This document shows, piece after piece, positions 16,903 through 25,623 of a DNA stretch of 32,916 bases (its first letter is position 1; each line of letters starts with the position of its first letter). The notes below the pieces were generated by a model. The model was not told where the DNA came from. It made no database searches and was given only the letters and a program-made list of their open reading frames with translations. Source of the stretch: Gammaproteobacteria bacterium (lineage in GTDB: Bacteria; Pseudomonadota; Gammaproteobacteria; Pseudomonadales; Azotimanducaceae); NCBI GenBank assembly GCA_007694905.1, contig REEU01000194.1:1-32916 (forward strand). Direction: 5' to 3'. A program made the position numbers and the translations under genes.

Positions 16903-18099
16903 TCAGGGGCTGATCGGTAGGCGGTCATCGTCGTCGCCCTGGAACACGCCGCCGGTTTCCAGCTCGAACAGGGCCCGCAGCAGCTCGCGCCACTGGGCGT
17001 ACTGTTCCTCCACCGAACCGGCCAGCCCGTGGACCCTGCGGTTCAGCTCCAGGACGGCCGGGGCGGTCTCATTGACGAATCCTGCCGCGAGGCCGACGAA
17101 CTCCTGCTCGAAGATCTTGGCCCATCGGTAGCGGTCGTAGTTGCGGCGCAGCACTTCGAAGTTGTCGGCCGACTGCATGCTGTTGCGGGCGCGACGCCGG
17201 CTCGTCTGCGCTTCTACGACCTGGTCGTGGGAGTACTGCCGCCAGAGATCGTAGAGGTGCTTTACGTCCAGGTAGAGCGCGTCGTAGTACTCGTCGATGG
17301 TGTCGATAAATATGTGGTGACGTTCGCGCATCGCCGCCACCCGGGCGAGCATCGGATCATTGCCAGCCGGAAGTCGAGCGAGCGAGAGGCGACCTTGCCC
17401 ATCCGAACCCAGCATGGCGTCGAAGGCATCCGGAGAAAGATCGGCGGCGTGGTTCAACTCCGAGATGTGGATGAGGGTCTCGATATCCCGTTCAGTCCGT
17501 TCCGTTTTGGCCGTGAGCAGGTCGTTGGCGATCTGCGCGTAGACGTCCAGGAACGGGTCCTTCATTTCTTCTCTCGGGCCGTCGCCCATGGCCGAGGGTG
17601 TCTGCTGGTAATGCATGCTGTACGCGCGGCCGGAGTAGACGCGGTCGAGCCACTCGCGACCGCTGCTGTCCGTGGCTTGCACATGCAGGGTCAGGCTGGC
17701 GCCGCTGGATTCGATGATGGTGCCTCGGATGAGCAGGTCCACGGACGGATCGTCCTCAGGCAGCACTCGCACGACACCCCACTGGTTGGAGGCCATCAGG
17801 GTGTTCCTGAGCACCACCGGCAGGTAGTGCGTCTCCATGGTGCGGATTCTGGCGAACGTCGTTTCGTTGACCGGCGTGGTGCGGAGGTCCTGCGACGCAT
17901 TCTCGAAGACGCGCACACCGATATTGAGTTGCAGGTCCTCCCGCGGCGGCTGCGCTGTGGTCATCAGGGTCACAGCACCAACAGGCGGCGGCCCCGGCTC
18001 GGGTGCCGGTACCGGCGGGTTCTGGGCGCAGGACGCCAGACTCAGGCTCAGAAGTGCTGCCAGGAGCCAGGGCCCACCCTGTGCCTGTATGGTGATCAC
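16903..18099 (-). CDS. Lipoprotein of unknown function, coupled to the upstream exported protein
   Basis: Predicted lipoprotein of 398 residues: the lipobox LASC is followed by a proline-rich linker (NPPVPAPEPGPPP). Residues ~45-150 alternate beta-strands (LNIGVRVFEN, QWGVVRVLPE, VDLLIRGTIIESSGASLTLHVQATDSSGREW), which suggests a compact domain of the CsgG/LpoB-like kind, but no family was identified. The C-terminal half is helical, with many charged residues, and could be coiled. GTG 18099 was chosen because it overlaps the upstream stop codon (GTGA), a strong sign of translational coupling; the open frame extends further upstream inside the neighbouring gene. Probably periplasmic, anchored in a membrane. 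Confidence 0.7.
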   Translation of the reverse strand: MITIQAQGGPWLLAALLSLSLASCAQNPPVPAPEPGPPPVGAVTLMTTAQPPREDLQLNIGVRVFENASQDLRTTPVNETTFARIRTMETHYLPVVLRNTLMASNQWGVVRVLPEDDPSVDLLIRGTIIESSGASLTLHVQATDSSGREWLDRVYSGRAYSMHYQQTPSAMGDGPREEMKDPFLDVYAQIANDLLTAKTERTERDIETLIHISELNHAADLSPDAFDAMLGSDGQGRLSLARLPAGNDPMLARVAAMRERHHIFIDTIDEYYDALYLDVKHLYDLWRQYSHDQVVEAQTSRRRARNSMQSADNFEVLRRNYDRYRWAKIFEQEFVGLAAGFVNETAPAVLELNRRVHGLAGSVEEQYAQWRELLRALFELETGGVFQGDDDDRLPISP

Positions 18100-18800
18100 C
18101 GCTGACGCCGGCTGTGGGTGCTGCAGACCTGGCCTTGGGTGAGCGTCTGCACACACTCGAGTCCCGATGAGCGCGGCTCGTAGCGGGTGAAGAAATGACG
18201 CAGATCGAAGGATCTCGAGCCGCGGCTGGACACGCGCGTGAGCATGCTCAGCGTTTCACCCTCGACGTCGAAGCGATGCTGGATGGACACACCCTCGGCG
18301 AGCTGAATGTCGAACACCAGCTGGTCACGGCTCCAACCACAGGATTCACTGCCGTGGACGTTGTCGAAGGTCGCCTGACGAGTCTCCCGTGTGCTGCAGA
18401 TTAACGGCGCGTCGTCGGGGCGTTCGATACGGATCAGCTCGCCGGTCTGCACGATCCGCACACTGTCCGGACGTGTGATCATTTCTGCGAGGCGGGCTTT
18501 CGAGATGATGGCACGTGTCTGCCGCCGGGCGCTGCTGATGGCCGTGGGATGGCTGTCGCCACGGCGCTGCTGCAGCTGGGCCTGCTGGTGCACCTGCTGC
18601 ACCGTGCGGTGCAACGCCTGCTCCCAGTGGTCGCTGCGGCCGTAGTCCTTCTCCCAGTGGCCGCCGAAGTCGGGCCGCAGCAACCTGTCTTCCAACTGCT
18701 CGGCGTCGCCGGCCGACGCTTGCGGCCCATGCAGCCACAGCGCCGCCAGCAGTGCGATCGCAGAGAGGCTCCACAGCGGTGGGTGAGTCGTATGGATCAT
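18096..18800 (-). CDS. Exported protein of unknown function
   Basis: Protein of 234 residues with a signal peptide (LSAIALLAALWLHGPQASAG). It then has a Gln/His-rich helical stretch (LHRTVQQVHQQAQLQQRR, ~75-92) and a beta-rich C-terminal domain (VRIVQTGELIRIERPDD, FDIQLAEGVSIQHRFDVEGE). It has three cysteines in the second half plus one near the end, so disulphides are possible. ATG 18800 is preceded by GAAGGGA. Its stop codon overlaps the start of the lipoprotein gene, so the two products are probably made in fixed ratio and act together. No family was recognised. Confidence 0.7.
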   Translation of the reverse strand: MIHTTHPPLWSLSAIALLAALWLHGPQASAGDAEQLEDRLLRPDFGGHWEKDYGRSDHWEQALHRTVQQVHQQAQLQQRRGDSHPTAISSARRQTRAIISKARLAEMITRPDSVRIVQTGELIRIERPDDAPLICSTRETRQATFDNVHGSESCGWSRDQLVFDIQLAEGVSIQHRFDVEGETLSMLTRVSSRGSRSFDLRHFFTRYEPRSSGLECVQTLTQGQVCSTHSRRQR

Positions 18801-19019
18801 GTCGTCCCTTCGGGGCACCGGCGCAGCCCCCATTCAAACATGGGACCCGCAGCATGCGCCCGAGTTCGATGAGTCGCCGCCGAGGGTCGTGCGGATGGTT
18901 CGTATTGATGTCTTCAAGGTATATTGTCGGCGATTGACTCGTGCCCCCGTTGGGGCAGCACAGCCCATCGTGCCATCGAGTTACCCTTGTCCCTCCCTTG
19001 AGCTGAAGTGAGTGTTGCC

Positions 19020-20738
19020 ATGCTTCGATCGCTTTTCCTGATCTGCTTGCTTGTCATCGGCGTGGCGGGATGCGGTGATTCGCCTGAAGCGACGCTGGAG
19101 CCCATGGCGGATCGCGTGCTGACCGGCGGCGTCGTGGTGACCGTGGATCCGGAACGGCCGGATGCGGAGGCGGTGGCCATTCGCGACGGGAGAATCCAGG
19201 CTGTAGGAACGCCAGAGGCCATCGGCCGCCTCGTTGGACCGGACACGGACGTGATCGACCTCGAAGGCCGCGTGGTGCTGCCGGGATTCATCGAGGGGCA
19301 CGGCCACTTCCTCGGCCTGGGTGATGCGCAGATGATCCTCGACCTGCAGCGGACCGCGTCGTTCGAAATGATGATCGAGCAGGTCGCCGAGGCGGCCGCC
19401 GAGGCCGAGCCTGGTGCCTGGATTCTGGGCCGCGGCTGGCACCAGGAGCGTTGGGATCCGGTGCCGGAACCGGCCTACGACGGGGTCGCAACCCACCATG
19501 CGATGTCTGCGGTGAGCCCGGACAATCCGGTGCTGCTGACCCACGCCAGCGGGCATGCCTCCTTTGCCAATGCGCGTGCCATGGCCTTGGCCGGAATCGA
19601 CCGCGACAGCGAAGACCCCGCAGGTGGAACGATTGTCCGGGACGAGGACGGCGAGCCCACCGGTTTTCTGCGCCAGGCGGCGCAGATGCCGGTTCGCCGG
19701 GTGCTGCAACAGTCGCGGGCGTCCATGACCGAAGCGGAGCGTCAGACGCGCTTCCTGCGCCAGGTGGAACTCGCGGGCGCTGAGGCGCTGCGCCACGGTG
19801 TGACCTCGTTCCACGATCAGGGGACCGGCTTCGAGGACCTCGACCGGCTCATTGCGCTGGCCGACGAGGGCGGCTTGCCGATCCGCTTGCACGTAGCCGT
19901 ACGCGGTGAGTCCAATGCGGACATGGATCAGCGGCTGCCAGACTACCGCCGGGTGGGCTACGGTGATCATTTCCTGACCATCCGCTCGATCAAGCGTGCC
20001 ATCGACGGTGCGCTCGGGACCCACGGCGCCTGGCTGCTCGAACCGTACACGGACAAGCCGGATACCTCCGGATTGCCGCAGACGCCGCTTGAGAGCCTCC
20101 GGGAAACCGCCGAGGTCGCGCTGCGGCACGGATTCCAGCTCAACACGCACGCCATTGGCGACCGCGGCAATCGGGAGGCGCTGAACGTCTACGAGGACGT
20201 TCTGCGTCGGGATGAGGCCGGCGACCGGCGCTGGCGCATCGAGCATGCTCAGAACCTGCATCCGGACGAAGTGCCGCGATTTGCAGCCCTGGGCGTGATC
20301 GCTTCCATGCAGGGCATTCACGCGACCTCCGACGGCCCCTGGGTCCCGCAGCGGCTGGGTGCAGAGCGGGCCCGACAGCGTGCCTACGTCTGGCGCTCGC
20401 TGCTCGATGCGGAGGCCGTCATCTGTAACGGCACGGACGTGCCCGTGGAGCCCATCTCACCCCTGGCCTCCTACCATGCCTCGGTCAGCCGGATGATGGC
20501 CAACGGGGAGCGCTTTTTCCCGGAACAGTCCATGGAGCGGCTGGAGGCGCTGCGTTCCTACACCATCGGTTGTGCGCAGGCGGTGTTCGAGGAGGATCTG
20601 CTCGGCACGATCACGCCTGGAAAATTCGCGGATCTCGTGGTCCTCGATGGCAACCCGCTCACGGTCGCTGAAGACCTGCTGCCATCGCTGCAGGTGGAGA
20701 TGACGCTCGTGGGCGGTGACGTCCGCTACCGGAGGTAA
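19020..20738 (+). CDS. Amidohydrolase family lipoprotein (YtcJ-like)
   Basis: Protein of 572 residues. The lipobox ends at Cys18 (VIGVAGC). The metal-dependent hydrolase fold is shown by GHGHF (His94, His96) after VVLPGFIE, and then LNTHAIGDRGNREAL, RIEHAQNLHPDEVPRFAALGVIASMQ, NGTDVPVEPISPLASYHASV and TPGKFADLVVLDGNPL, all characteristic of the YtcJ-like amidohydrolase subgroup. These enzymes hydrolyse amide or related bonds in small molecules; the substrate here is unknown. ATG 19020 gives a compact lipoprotein signal; GTG 19008 is possible. It is unusual in being membrane-anchored and exported, since many relatives are cytoplasmic. Confidence 0.9.
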   Translation: MLRSLFLICLLVIGVAGCGDSPEATLEPMADRVLTGGVVVTVDPERPDAEAVAIRDGRIQAVGTPEAIGRLVGPDTDVIDLEGRVVLPGFIEGHGHFLGLGDAQMILDLQRTASFEMMIEQVAEAAAEAEPGAWILGRGWHQERWDPVPEPAYDGVATHHAMSAVSPDNPVLLTHASGHASFANARAMALAGIDRDSEDPAGGTIVRDEDGEPTGFLRQAAQMPVRRVLQQSRASMTEAERQTRFLRQVELAGAEALRHGVTSFHDQGTGFEDLDRLIALADEGGLPIRLHVAVRGESNADMDQRLPDYRRVGYGDHFLTIRSIKRAIDGALGTHGAWLLEPYTDKPDTSGLPQTPLESLRETAEVALRHGFQLNTHAIGDRGNREALNVYEDVLRRDEAGDRRWRIEHAQNLHPDEVPRFAALGVIASMQGIHATSDGPWVPQRLGAERARQRAYVWRSLLDAEAVICNGTDVPVEPISPLASYHASVSRMMANGERFFPEQSMERLEALRSYTIGCAQAVFEEDLLGTITPGKFADLVVLDGNPLTVAEDLLPSLQVEMTLVGGDVRYRR

Positions 20739-20948
20739 GCGGGTCACTTGATCGCGTCGCCTGCGGCGTGGCGATGGCGCCGCTTGTCCTCGTCGATGGT
20801 CTGGGCTAGCGTCTGGGCTGACGATCGAGGACGAACCTGATCGCCAAGCGGGCTCGCGTTCGCTGCAATGACCCGCTGCCGGCAGGCGTCGAGCCGCTCG
20901 ACGGATGCCTCGGACGTTTCGGCATCATTGCCAGAAGGAGCGCGCGCC

Positions 20949-21341
20949 ATGGCCACACTTGCAGTCGGTCCCGACGACGTCTTGCGCCTGTGCCAGTTGG
21001 CGCGTGAGTTTCATGCCCAGGAAGCCGTCGCCGTGCCGGACGATCAGCCGGAAGGTCTCGCCGACGAGTGGCTCGATGACGTATTCGACGACCATCACGA
21101 GGATGCCTTTCTCGGCGAATTCCGCGCCATCGTGGCCGACCTGGAACCTGACCAGCAGATGCAGGTCGTCGCGTTGCTCTGGTTGGGGCGCGGTGACTAC
21201 GAATCCGAGGAGTGGGAGCTGGCGGTGGAAGACAGCGTCGATGCCTGGACTCCGCGTACCGCCGACTATCTGATCGCGCATCCCATGCTCGCTGACCACC
21301 TCGAAGAAGGGCTGCGGATGCTTGGCTACGATGTCGAGTAG
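20949..21341 (+). CDS. DUF3775-like protein
   Basis: Acidic protein of 130 residues without a signal peptide. LCQLAREFHAQEAV, followed by an Asp/Glu-rich segment (LADEWLDDVFDDHHEDAF) and LEPDQQMQVVALLWLGRGD, matches the DUF3775 pattern as I recall it. The function is unknown. AGAAGGAG lies about 8 bases before ATG 20949, and the frame upstream of that start is not protein-like. It converges on the DUF2905 gene. A small hairpin (GGATGCG at 21352-21358 with CGCATCC at 21367-21373) lies between them. Confidence 0.7.
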   Translation: MATLAVGPDDVLRLCQLAREFHAQEAVAVPDDQPEGLADEWLDDVFDDHHEDAFLGEFRAIVADLEPDQQMQVVALLWLGRGDYESEEWELAVEDSVDAWTPRTADYLIAHPMLADHLEEGLRMLGYDVE

Positions 21342-21378
21342 TGGGTGCAACGGATGCGCGTGCGTCCGCATCCCGGGA

Positions 21379-21585
21379 TCAGCGCCGCAGCAGGCTCAGG
21401 AAGACGGACAGGACCACGCTGAGCAGCAGCATGGACGTGATCGGCAAATAGAAGGTGCCGCTCTCGCGCTCGATGCGGATGTCGCCGGGCAGGCGCCCGA
21501 ACCAGTTGACCAGCCATGGCGCCCAGGTGATCGCAGCTCCGATCAGCACCAGTGTCAGCCCGACGCTGATCAGCAGCTTGCCCAC
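21379..21585 (-). CDS. DUF2905 family small membrane protein
   Basis: Protein of 68 residues with two transmembrane helices (~4-25 and ~46-65) around the conserved loop WFGRLPGDIRIERESGTFYL, the signature of DUF2905. This is an inner-membrane protein of unknown function, widespread in bacteria. Length is normal for the family. Confidence 0.92.
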   Translation of the reverse strand: MGKLLISVGLTLVLIGAAITWAPWLVNWFGRLPGDIRIERESGTFYLPITSMLLLSVVLSVFLSLLRR

Positions 21586-21963
21586 GTCGGTTTCTCCCTT
21601 TCCGGATCATCGGCGGTGGTGCCGGCATCGCAGCGTCGAGCCTCAGGGTGAGTGTTGCGAGGAGGCATAGTGCCCGGCAGGTGACGAACGGTCGACGCGC
21701 ATCGATATGCGTGATCGTGCATCAAAGCGGTGCAAAAAGGTGGGCGAAGGCGGTTGAGTGTTACGCGAAGTAGCATGCCCTTCATCCTGATCGGAGGCCT
21801 CTGTGCTGTCGAGTCCGCACGTTCGAGACGTCCCTGCCCATTTGGTCGTTGACAGCTGCCGACGCTGACGCTTATAAGCAAAAAAAGAGATACCCATAAG
21901 AGTTATCAAACTGCTGCACCCGTGACGCCAACGGCTCGCGTGCAGCTTAAGGGGAGGGAAGTT
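21586..21963. other. Intergenic region upstream of the large TonB-dependent receptor
   Basis: About 380 bases without a supported gene. It contains the promoter candidate at 21849-21878 and an AT-rich tract at 21870-21910 that is followed by the receptor ribosome binding site. No Fur-type palindrome was recognised. Confidence 0.5.
21849..21878 (+). promoter_or_regulatory. Sigma70-type promoter of the TonB-dependent receptor
   Basis: A consensus -35 TTGACA (21849-21854) and a -10 TATAAG (21873-21878, five of six matches) are separated by 18 bases, about 85 bases before the receptor start. Confidence 0.65.
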
Positions 21964-24942
21964 ATGCGTTCATACCCGACGTGGGTCGTCGCTTCGTCGT
22001 GCGCGGCCGTCATGTTGCCAGTTCATGTCACGGTCGCATCCGAACAAGCCAGTCGACGTGTCATCGAGGAAGTCATCGTCACCGCAGAGCGGCGGGCGGC
22101 CTCGATCCAGGACACGTCCATTTCCATCACCGCTTTCACCGGCGAGTTCCTCGATGATTTCGGCATCCGGAATCAGGAGGACCTGCAGAACTTCATTCCG
22201 GCCACGACGATCCAGCCCTATGACGCCACCGTGCGCGGGGTGGGTCGGAACTTCCGGGCCTTGGGCGGTGACCCCGGTGTCGCCACCTACATGAATGGCA
22301 TCTATTCGGAGGACCTTTTGACGGCGACCGCCGCGACCTTCTGGGACGTGGAACGCATCGAGGTTCTGCGCGGGCCGCAAGGGACGCTCTACGGCCGCAA
22401 TGCCGTGGGTGGCGCGATCAACATTCTTTACAAGGAGCCGACCGATGACTGGGAGGCTTCGGTACGGGGCATCGTCGGCAACTTCGGTACGCTGGAGTAC
22501 TACGGCATGCTCTCCGGCCCCCTGATTGAGGACACGCTGTCCGGTCGCCTCAACTTCAGCCTGCGCGATCGGGATGGCGTCATCGACGAGATCGGCCCCG
22601 GCGGCAAGGATCTCGACTCGCTGGGCAGCCGCAACATCGCGTTGCAGTTGCGCTGGACGCCGCTCGACAACGTGACGGTCAATCTGCGCCAGAACCTGAT
22701 GAACAACGACCGCATCATGGGTGGCGCCAACGGCGGCGGTCTGTTGGTGCTGAACGAGCAGGGCGAGCCCCGCCGCAACACCTCCGATATCGTACCGGGC
22801 TATCGCTTCATCGACGTCGATCAGACTGATCCGAGCCAGCGTGATTTCTTCGACACCAGCAGGCCGATCCTGGAGTTCACCAATCCGTTCACGGGAGCGA
22901 CGGATCTGGCGCAGCCGCTGCGCGCCGGCATCGATCACTATGGTGCCATACCCGGCGTCGTCGCAGCGCCGAACCTCAACGGGTTCCAGAATGCGGCGGC
23001 CTCGCTCACGTCCTTCGGCTTCACCTCGGAGGAGGATGCCGCCCGCCTGAACGAATGTGTGTTCGGCGGCAGCATCTCCGGCAGCGACGTCTGCGCGGCC
23101 ACCAACGGCTTCAACCGGGAGCAGTTCAAGCAGTATGGGACCCAGCTCAGCGTGTCCTGGGACGTCTCGGACACTCTGGAGCTGAAGTACCTGTTCGGCT
23201 ACAACTCGCTGCTCTACGAGCGCTTCACCGATGACGATGCCACTGGCAGCCTGATTCTCGACCGCCAGTTCTACGTGAATCACGAGGCCGACTACACCTC
23301 GCACGAGTTCCAGGCGTTCTACGACGTCACCCCGAACCTGTCGTTCACCTCGGGGATCTTCTTCTACGACGCCACTATCGATCAGCGCGGTGACTACTTC
23401 TCTGCCGTGGGCAATCGTCGCATGCTGCGGCCCTATCAGGACAACACCGCCCTCTCTGCTGCGGTTGCCGAGGCCATCGGTGCGCCTGGCCTCGCGGGTA
23501 TCAGCGCATCTGCGCTGGCCTTCGGCGGTGCGCCCATGGTGAACCTGTTCAGCGCCAGGGAATCCTGCAACGTTGCCGATCCTGCGCCCTCCTGTGAGCG
23601 CAACTTCTCTGTGAACAACACCAACGAGGCGTTGGCTGCGGACCCGAACTCAGTGGTCGAGCGCAATGACAACCTCCAGACCTCGGCTTGGTTCGGCGAT
23701 GACGGGACCGATCCCGCGCTCAATGTGAGGAGGGGGCCAGACACCGCCGCTACGGATCTGCTCTATGCGACCCAGACCAAGCGCGATGCGTTCGCGGCCT
23801 ATACGCAGGGCGTCTGGGACATCAACGACACTTTTACGCTGACCTTCGGTGCCCGCTTCGCCCAGGACAAGGTGAAGGCTGAGGAGAACGTGTTCCGCTA
23901 TTCCGAAACCGGAGCGCTGGAAGCTGACGGTACGCCAGGCTTCCTCGCGCTCTATGGCGGACTGGCGGCCGTGAATATGGTCAATGGCGGCCTGGTAGAG
24001 GATGACGAAGGCAATCTCGTGCCCACGGAGTTGGCCACCAACGGCGGCATCCCCTTCGCGCTCAGTGTCTATCGGCCCTACCAGCGCAAGGACACCAAGT
24101 GGACGGGGCGGTTGAACCTGGACTGGAACATCAGCGACAACGCCATGATGTATTTCTCAGCCACCTCGGGCTACCGCTCGGGCGGCTTCAGCTTGGTGTA
24201 CTTCAGCAATACGCCGTCCTACGATCCCGAGGAGCTGATGGCCTACGAGATTGGCTATAAGACGCAGTTTCTCAACAATACGCTGCAGATCAACGGCTCG
24301 TTCTACTTCTACGACTACGACACCATCCACACCTTCTCCACTGAGGTTTCGGACATCGGCGGCACCACGACGTCGGTGCTCGAAGCACCCGGTGCTGAGA
24401 TCCGGGGCGCCGAGATTGAAGGCATGTGGCTGGCGACGGACCAACTCACCCTGGGTGGCAGCTTCAGCTACACGCCGAGCAAGTACACCAAGGATCTGTT
24501 CCTGAATGATCCTGCCCGCGCGGACAGGCCGGCCTCGTTGTATCCGGACTTCGATGCGCTCACCGAGAACATCAAGGGTAACCAGCTGCTGCAGGTCCCG
24601 GAGATGAAAGCCACGGCATGGGCCAGCTACCAGTTCAATCTGGCCCGCGGCGCGAACCTGCAGCTGATGGCGAACTACAGCTGGATCGACGATGTGTACT
24701 TCTCACCGTTCGAGCGGCGTGAGTCCATGGCCAAGGCCTTCGATCGGGTGGACCTCCGGGCCACCTGGAACAGCCCGAATCGCGCCTGGACCGTCACCGG
24801 CTTCGTCAACAACGTGTTCAACGATGTCGGCGTCAACCAGATCATCCGTGATGGTGAGGCGCAATTCTTCCGCCAGCGCGCGGCGACGACCACGCCGCGG
24901 CTGTACGGTATGGAAGTGACCTGGCAGCTCGGCGCGCTGTGA
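21964..24942 (+). CDS. TonB-dependent receptor (992 aa)
   Basis: Large outer-membrane receptor. It has a signal peptide (VVASSCAAVMLPVHVTVAS), a TonB-box-like VIEEVIVTAERR, and a plug domain with RGVGRNFRALGGDPGVATYMNG and VERIEVLRGPQGTLYGRNAVGGAIN. The long barrel has unusually large extracellular loops, one with two cysteine pairs (NECVFGG...SDVCAAT and ARESCN...PSCERN). Such plugs are common in proteobacteria that scavenge diverse organic substrates, and the ligand here is unknown. The C-terminus ends in Leu, not the usual aromatic residue. GGGAGGGAAG precedes ATG 21964. It has its own promoter upstream and a small membrane-protein gene downstream, separated by a perfect hairpin. Confidence 0.92.
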   Translation: MRSYPTWVVASSCAAVMLPVHVTVASEQASRRVIEEVIVTAERRAASIQDTSISITAFTGEFLDDFGIRNQEDLQNFIPATTIQPYDATVRGVGRNFRALGGDPGVATYMNGIYSEDLLTATAATFWDVERIEVLRGPQGTLYGRNAVGGAINILYKEPTDDWEASVRGIVGNFGTLEYYGMLSGPLIEDTLSGRLNFSLRDRDGVIDEIGPGGKDLDSLGSRNIALQLRWTPLDNVTVNLRQNLMNNDRIMGGANGGGLLVLNEQGEPRRNTSDIVPGYRFIDVDQTDPSQRDFFDTSRPILEFTNPFTGATDLAQPLRAGIDHYGAIPGVVAAPNLNGFQNAAASLTSFGFTSEEDAARLNECVFGGSISGSDVCAATNGFNREQFKQYGTQLSVSWDVSDTLELKYLFGYNSLLYERFTDDDATGSLILDRQFYVNHEADYTSHEFQAFYDVTPNLSFTSGIFFYDATIDQRGDYFSAVGNRRMLRPYQDNTALSAAVAEAIGAPGLAGISASALAFGGAPMVNLFSARESCNVADPAPSCERNFSVNNTNEALAADPNSVVERNDNLQTSAWFGDDGTDPALNVRRGPDTAATDLLYATQTKRDAFAAYTQGVWDINDTFTLTFGARFAQDKVKAEENVFRYSETGALEADGTPGFLALYGGLAAVNMVNGGLVEDDEGNLVPTELATNGGIPFALSVYRPYQRKDTKWTGRLNLDWNISDNAMMYFSATSGYRSGGFSLVYFSNTPSYDPEELMAYEIGYKTQFLNNTLQINGSFYFYDYDTIHTFSTEVSDIGGTTTSVLEAPGAEIRGAEIEGMWLATDQLTLGGSFSYTPSKYTKDLFLNDPARADRPASLYPDFDALTENIKGNQLLQVPEMKATAWASYQFNLARGANLQLMANYSWIDDVYFSPFERRESMAKAFDRVDLRATWNSPNRAWTVTGFVNNVFNDVGVNQIIRDGEAQFFRQRAATTTPRLYGMEVTWQLGAL

Positions 24943-24948
24943 GGGATG

Positions 24949-24983
24949 ATCGGGTGCTCCAGCCTGGAGTCGGAGCACCCGAT
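24949..24983 (+). promoter_or_regulatory. Perfect 12-bp hairpin overlapping the next start codon
   Basis: ATCGGGTGCTCC (24949-24960) pairs perfectly with 24972-24983 across an 11-base loop. It begins 6 bases after the receptor stop. The right arm contains GGAG and the first base of the TTG start of the next gene. No T-run follows. It may be a weak terminator, an mRNA-stabilising 3' structure or a translational control element. Confidence 0.5.
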
Positions 24984-25438
24984 TGACCGTCGCGTCGTGG
25001 TTCAAGGCTGAATGGGCTGCACGCCCCTGGTGGATGAACGTCATCTTCGCGTTCTGCGTCTACATGACTTTCATCTACATGCCCTTCGACATTTTCGTGA
25101 AGCCCCTGAATCAGCCCATCGCGGCGGCGGAGGAGGTGTGGTTTGGTGTCACCCTGCACGGCTGGGCGGCGAAGGCCACTGAGCCGCTGCACTGGCTCAT
25201 CTACGGGGCGCTGGCCTACGGTTTCTGGACCATGCATCCGCGGATGTGGCCCTGGGCCGGCATCTACTGCGCGCAGATCAGCATCGCCATGCTGGTGTGG
25301 AACCTGCTCGATCCCCGCGGTGGCGGCTGGATCGCGGGCCTGATCGCTGCCGCCTTCTTCGCCGTTCCCACGGTGGCTCTGCTGCGGGCGCGCGGCACTT
25401 TCTGCGGGCGGATGGCCCCTGGCGAGGGTCGGCCCTGA
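24983..25438 (+). CDS. Multi-pass membrane protein following the TonB-dependent receptor
   Basis: Integral membrane protein of 151 residues with about four hydrophobic helices (FAFCVYMTFIYMPFDIF, LHWLIYGALAYGFW, IYCAQISIAMLVW, IAGLIAAAFFAVPTVALL) and an aromatic N-terminus, AARPWWMNV. No named family was recognised. The only upstream in-frame start codon is TTG 24983; ATG 25034 would cut into the conserved-looking first segment. The GGAG ribosome binding site is inside the hairpin at 24949-24983. Position suggests co-expression with the receptor and a role linked to the same substrate, but this is inference. Confidence 0.65.
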   Translation: MTVASWFKAEWAARPWWMNVIFAFCVYMTFIYMPFDIFVKPLNQPIAAAEEVWFGVTLHGWAAKATEPLHWLIYGALAYGFWTMHPRMWPWAGIYCAQISIAMLVWNLLDPRGGGWIAGLIAAAFFAVPTVALLRARGTFCGRMAPGEGRP

Positions 25439-25623
25439 GGTCCATCCACACGGACTACCCGATGCGGATTTAGAGCCAGATCACGACGGCGAGGCCTGCA
25501 GCGGCGCATAATGGGCTCCCTGATCGTCCGCAATGCCATCACCCACCCTCGCAGGCGGCGTCTGTTCAGGCATCCTGAACGCTGAAACCTTTGCCATGAG
25601 CGAGGCGCTTCGAGTCGTTGAAC

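Noticed and set aside
17029-18105. 358-codon frame antisense to the lipoprotein gene
   Set aside because: Composition typical of a shadow frame; the minus-strand gene has a lipobox and a coupled start.
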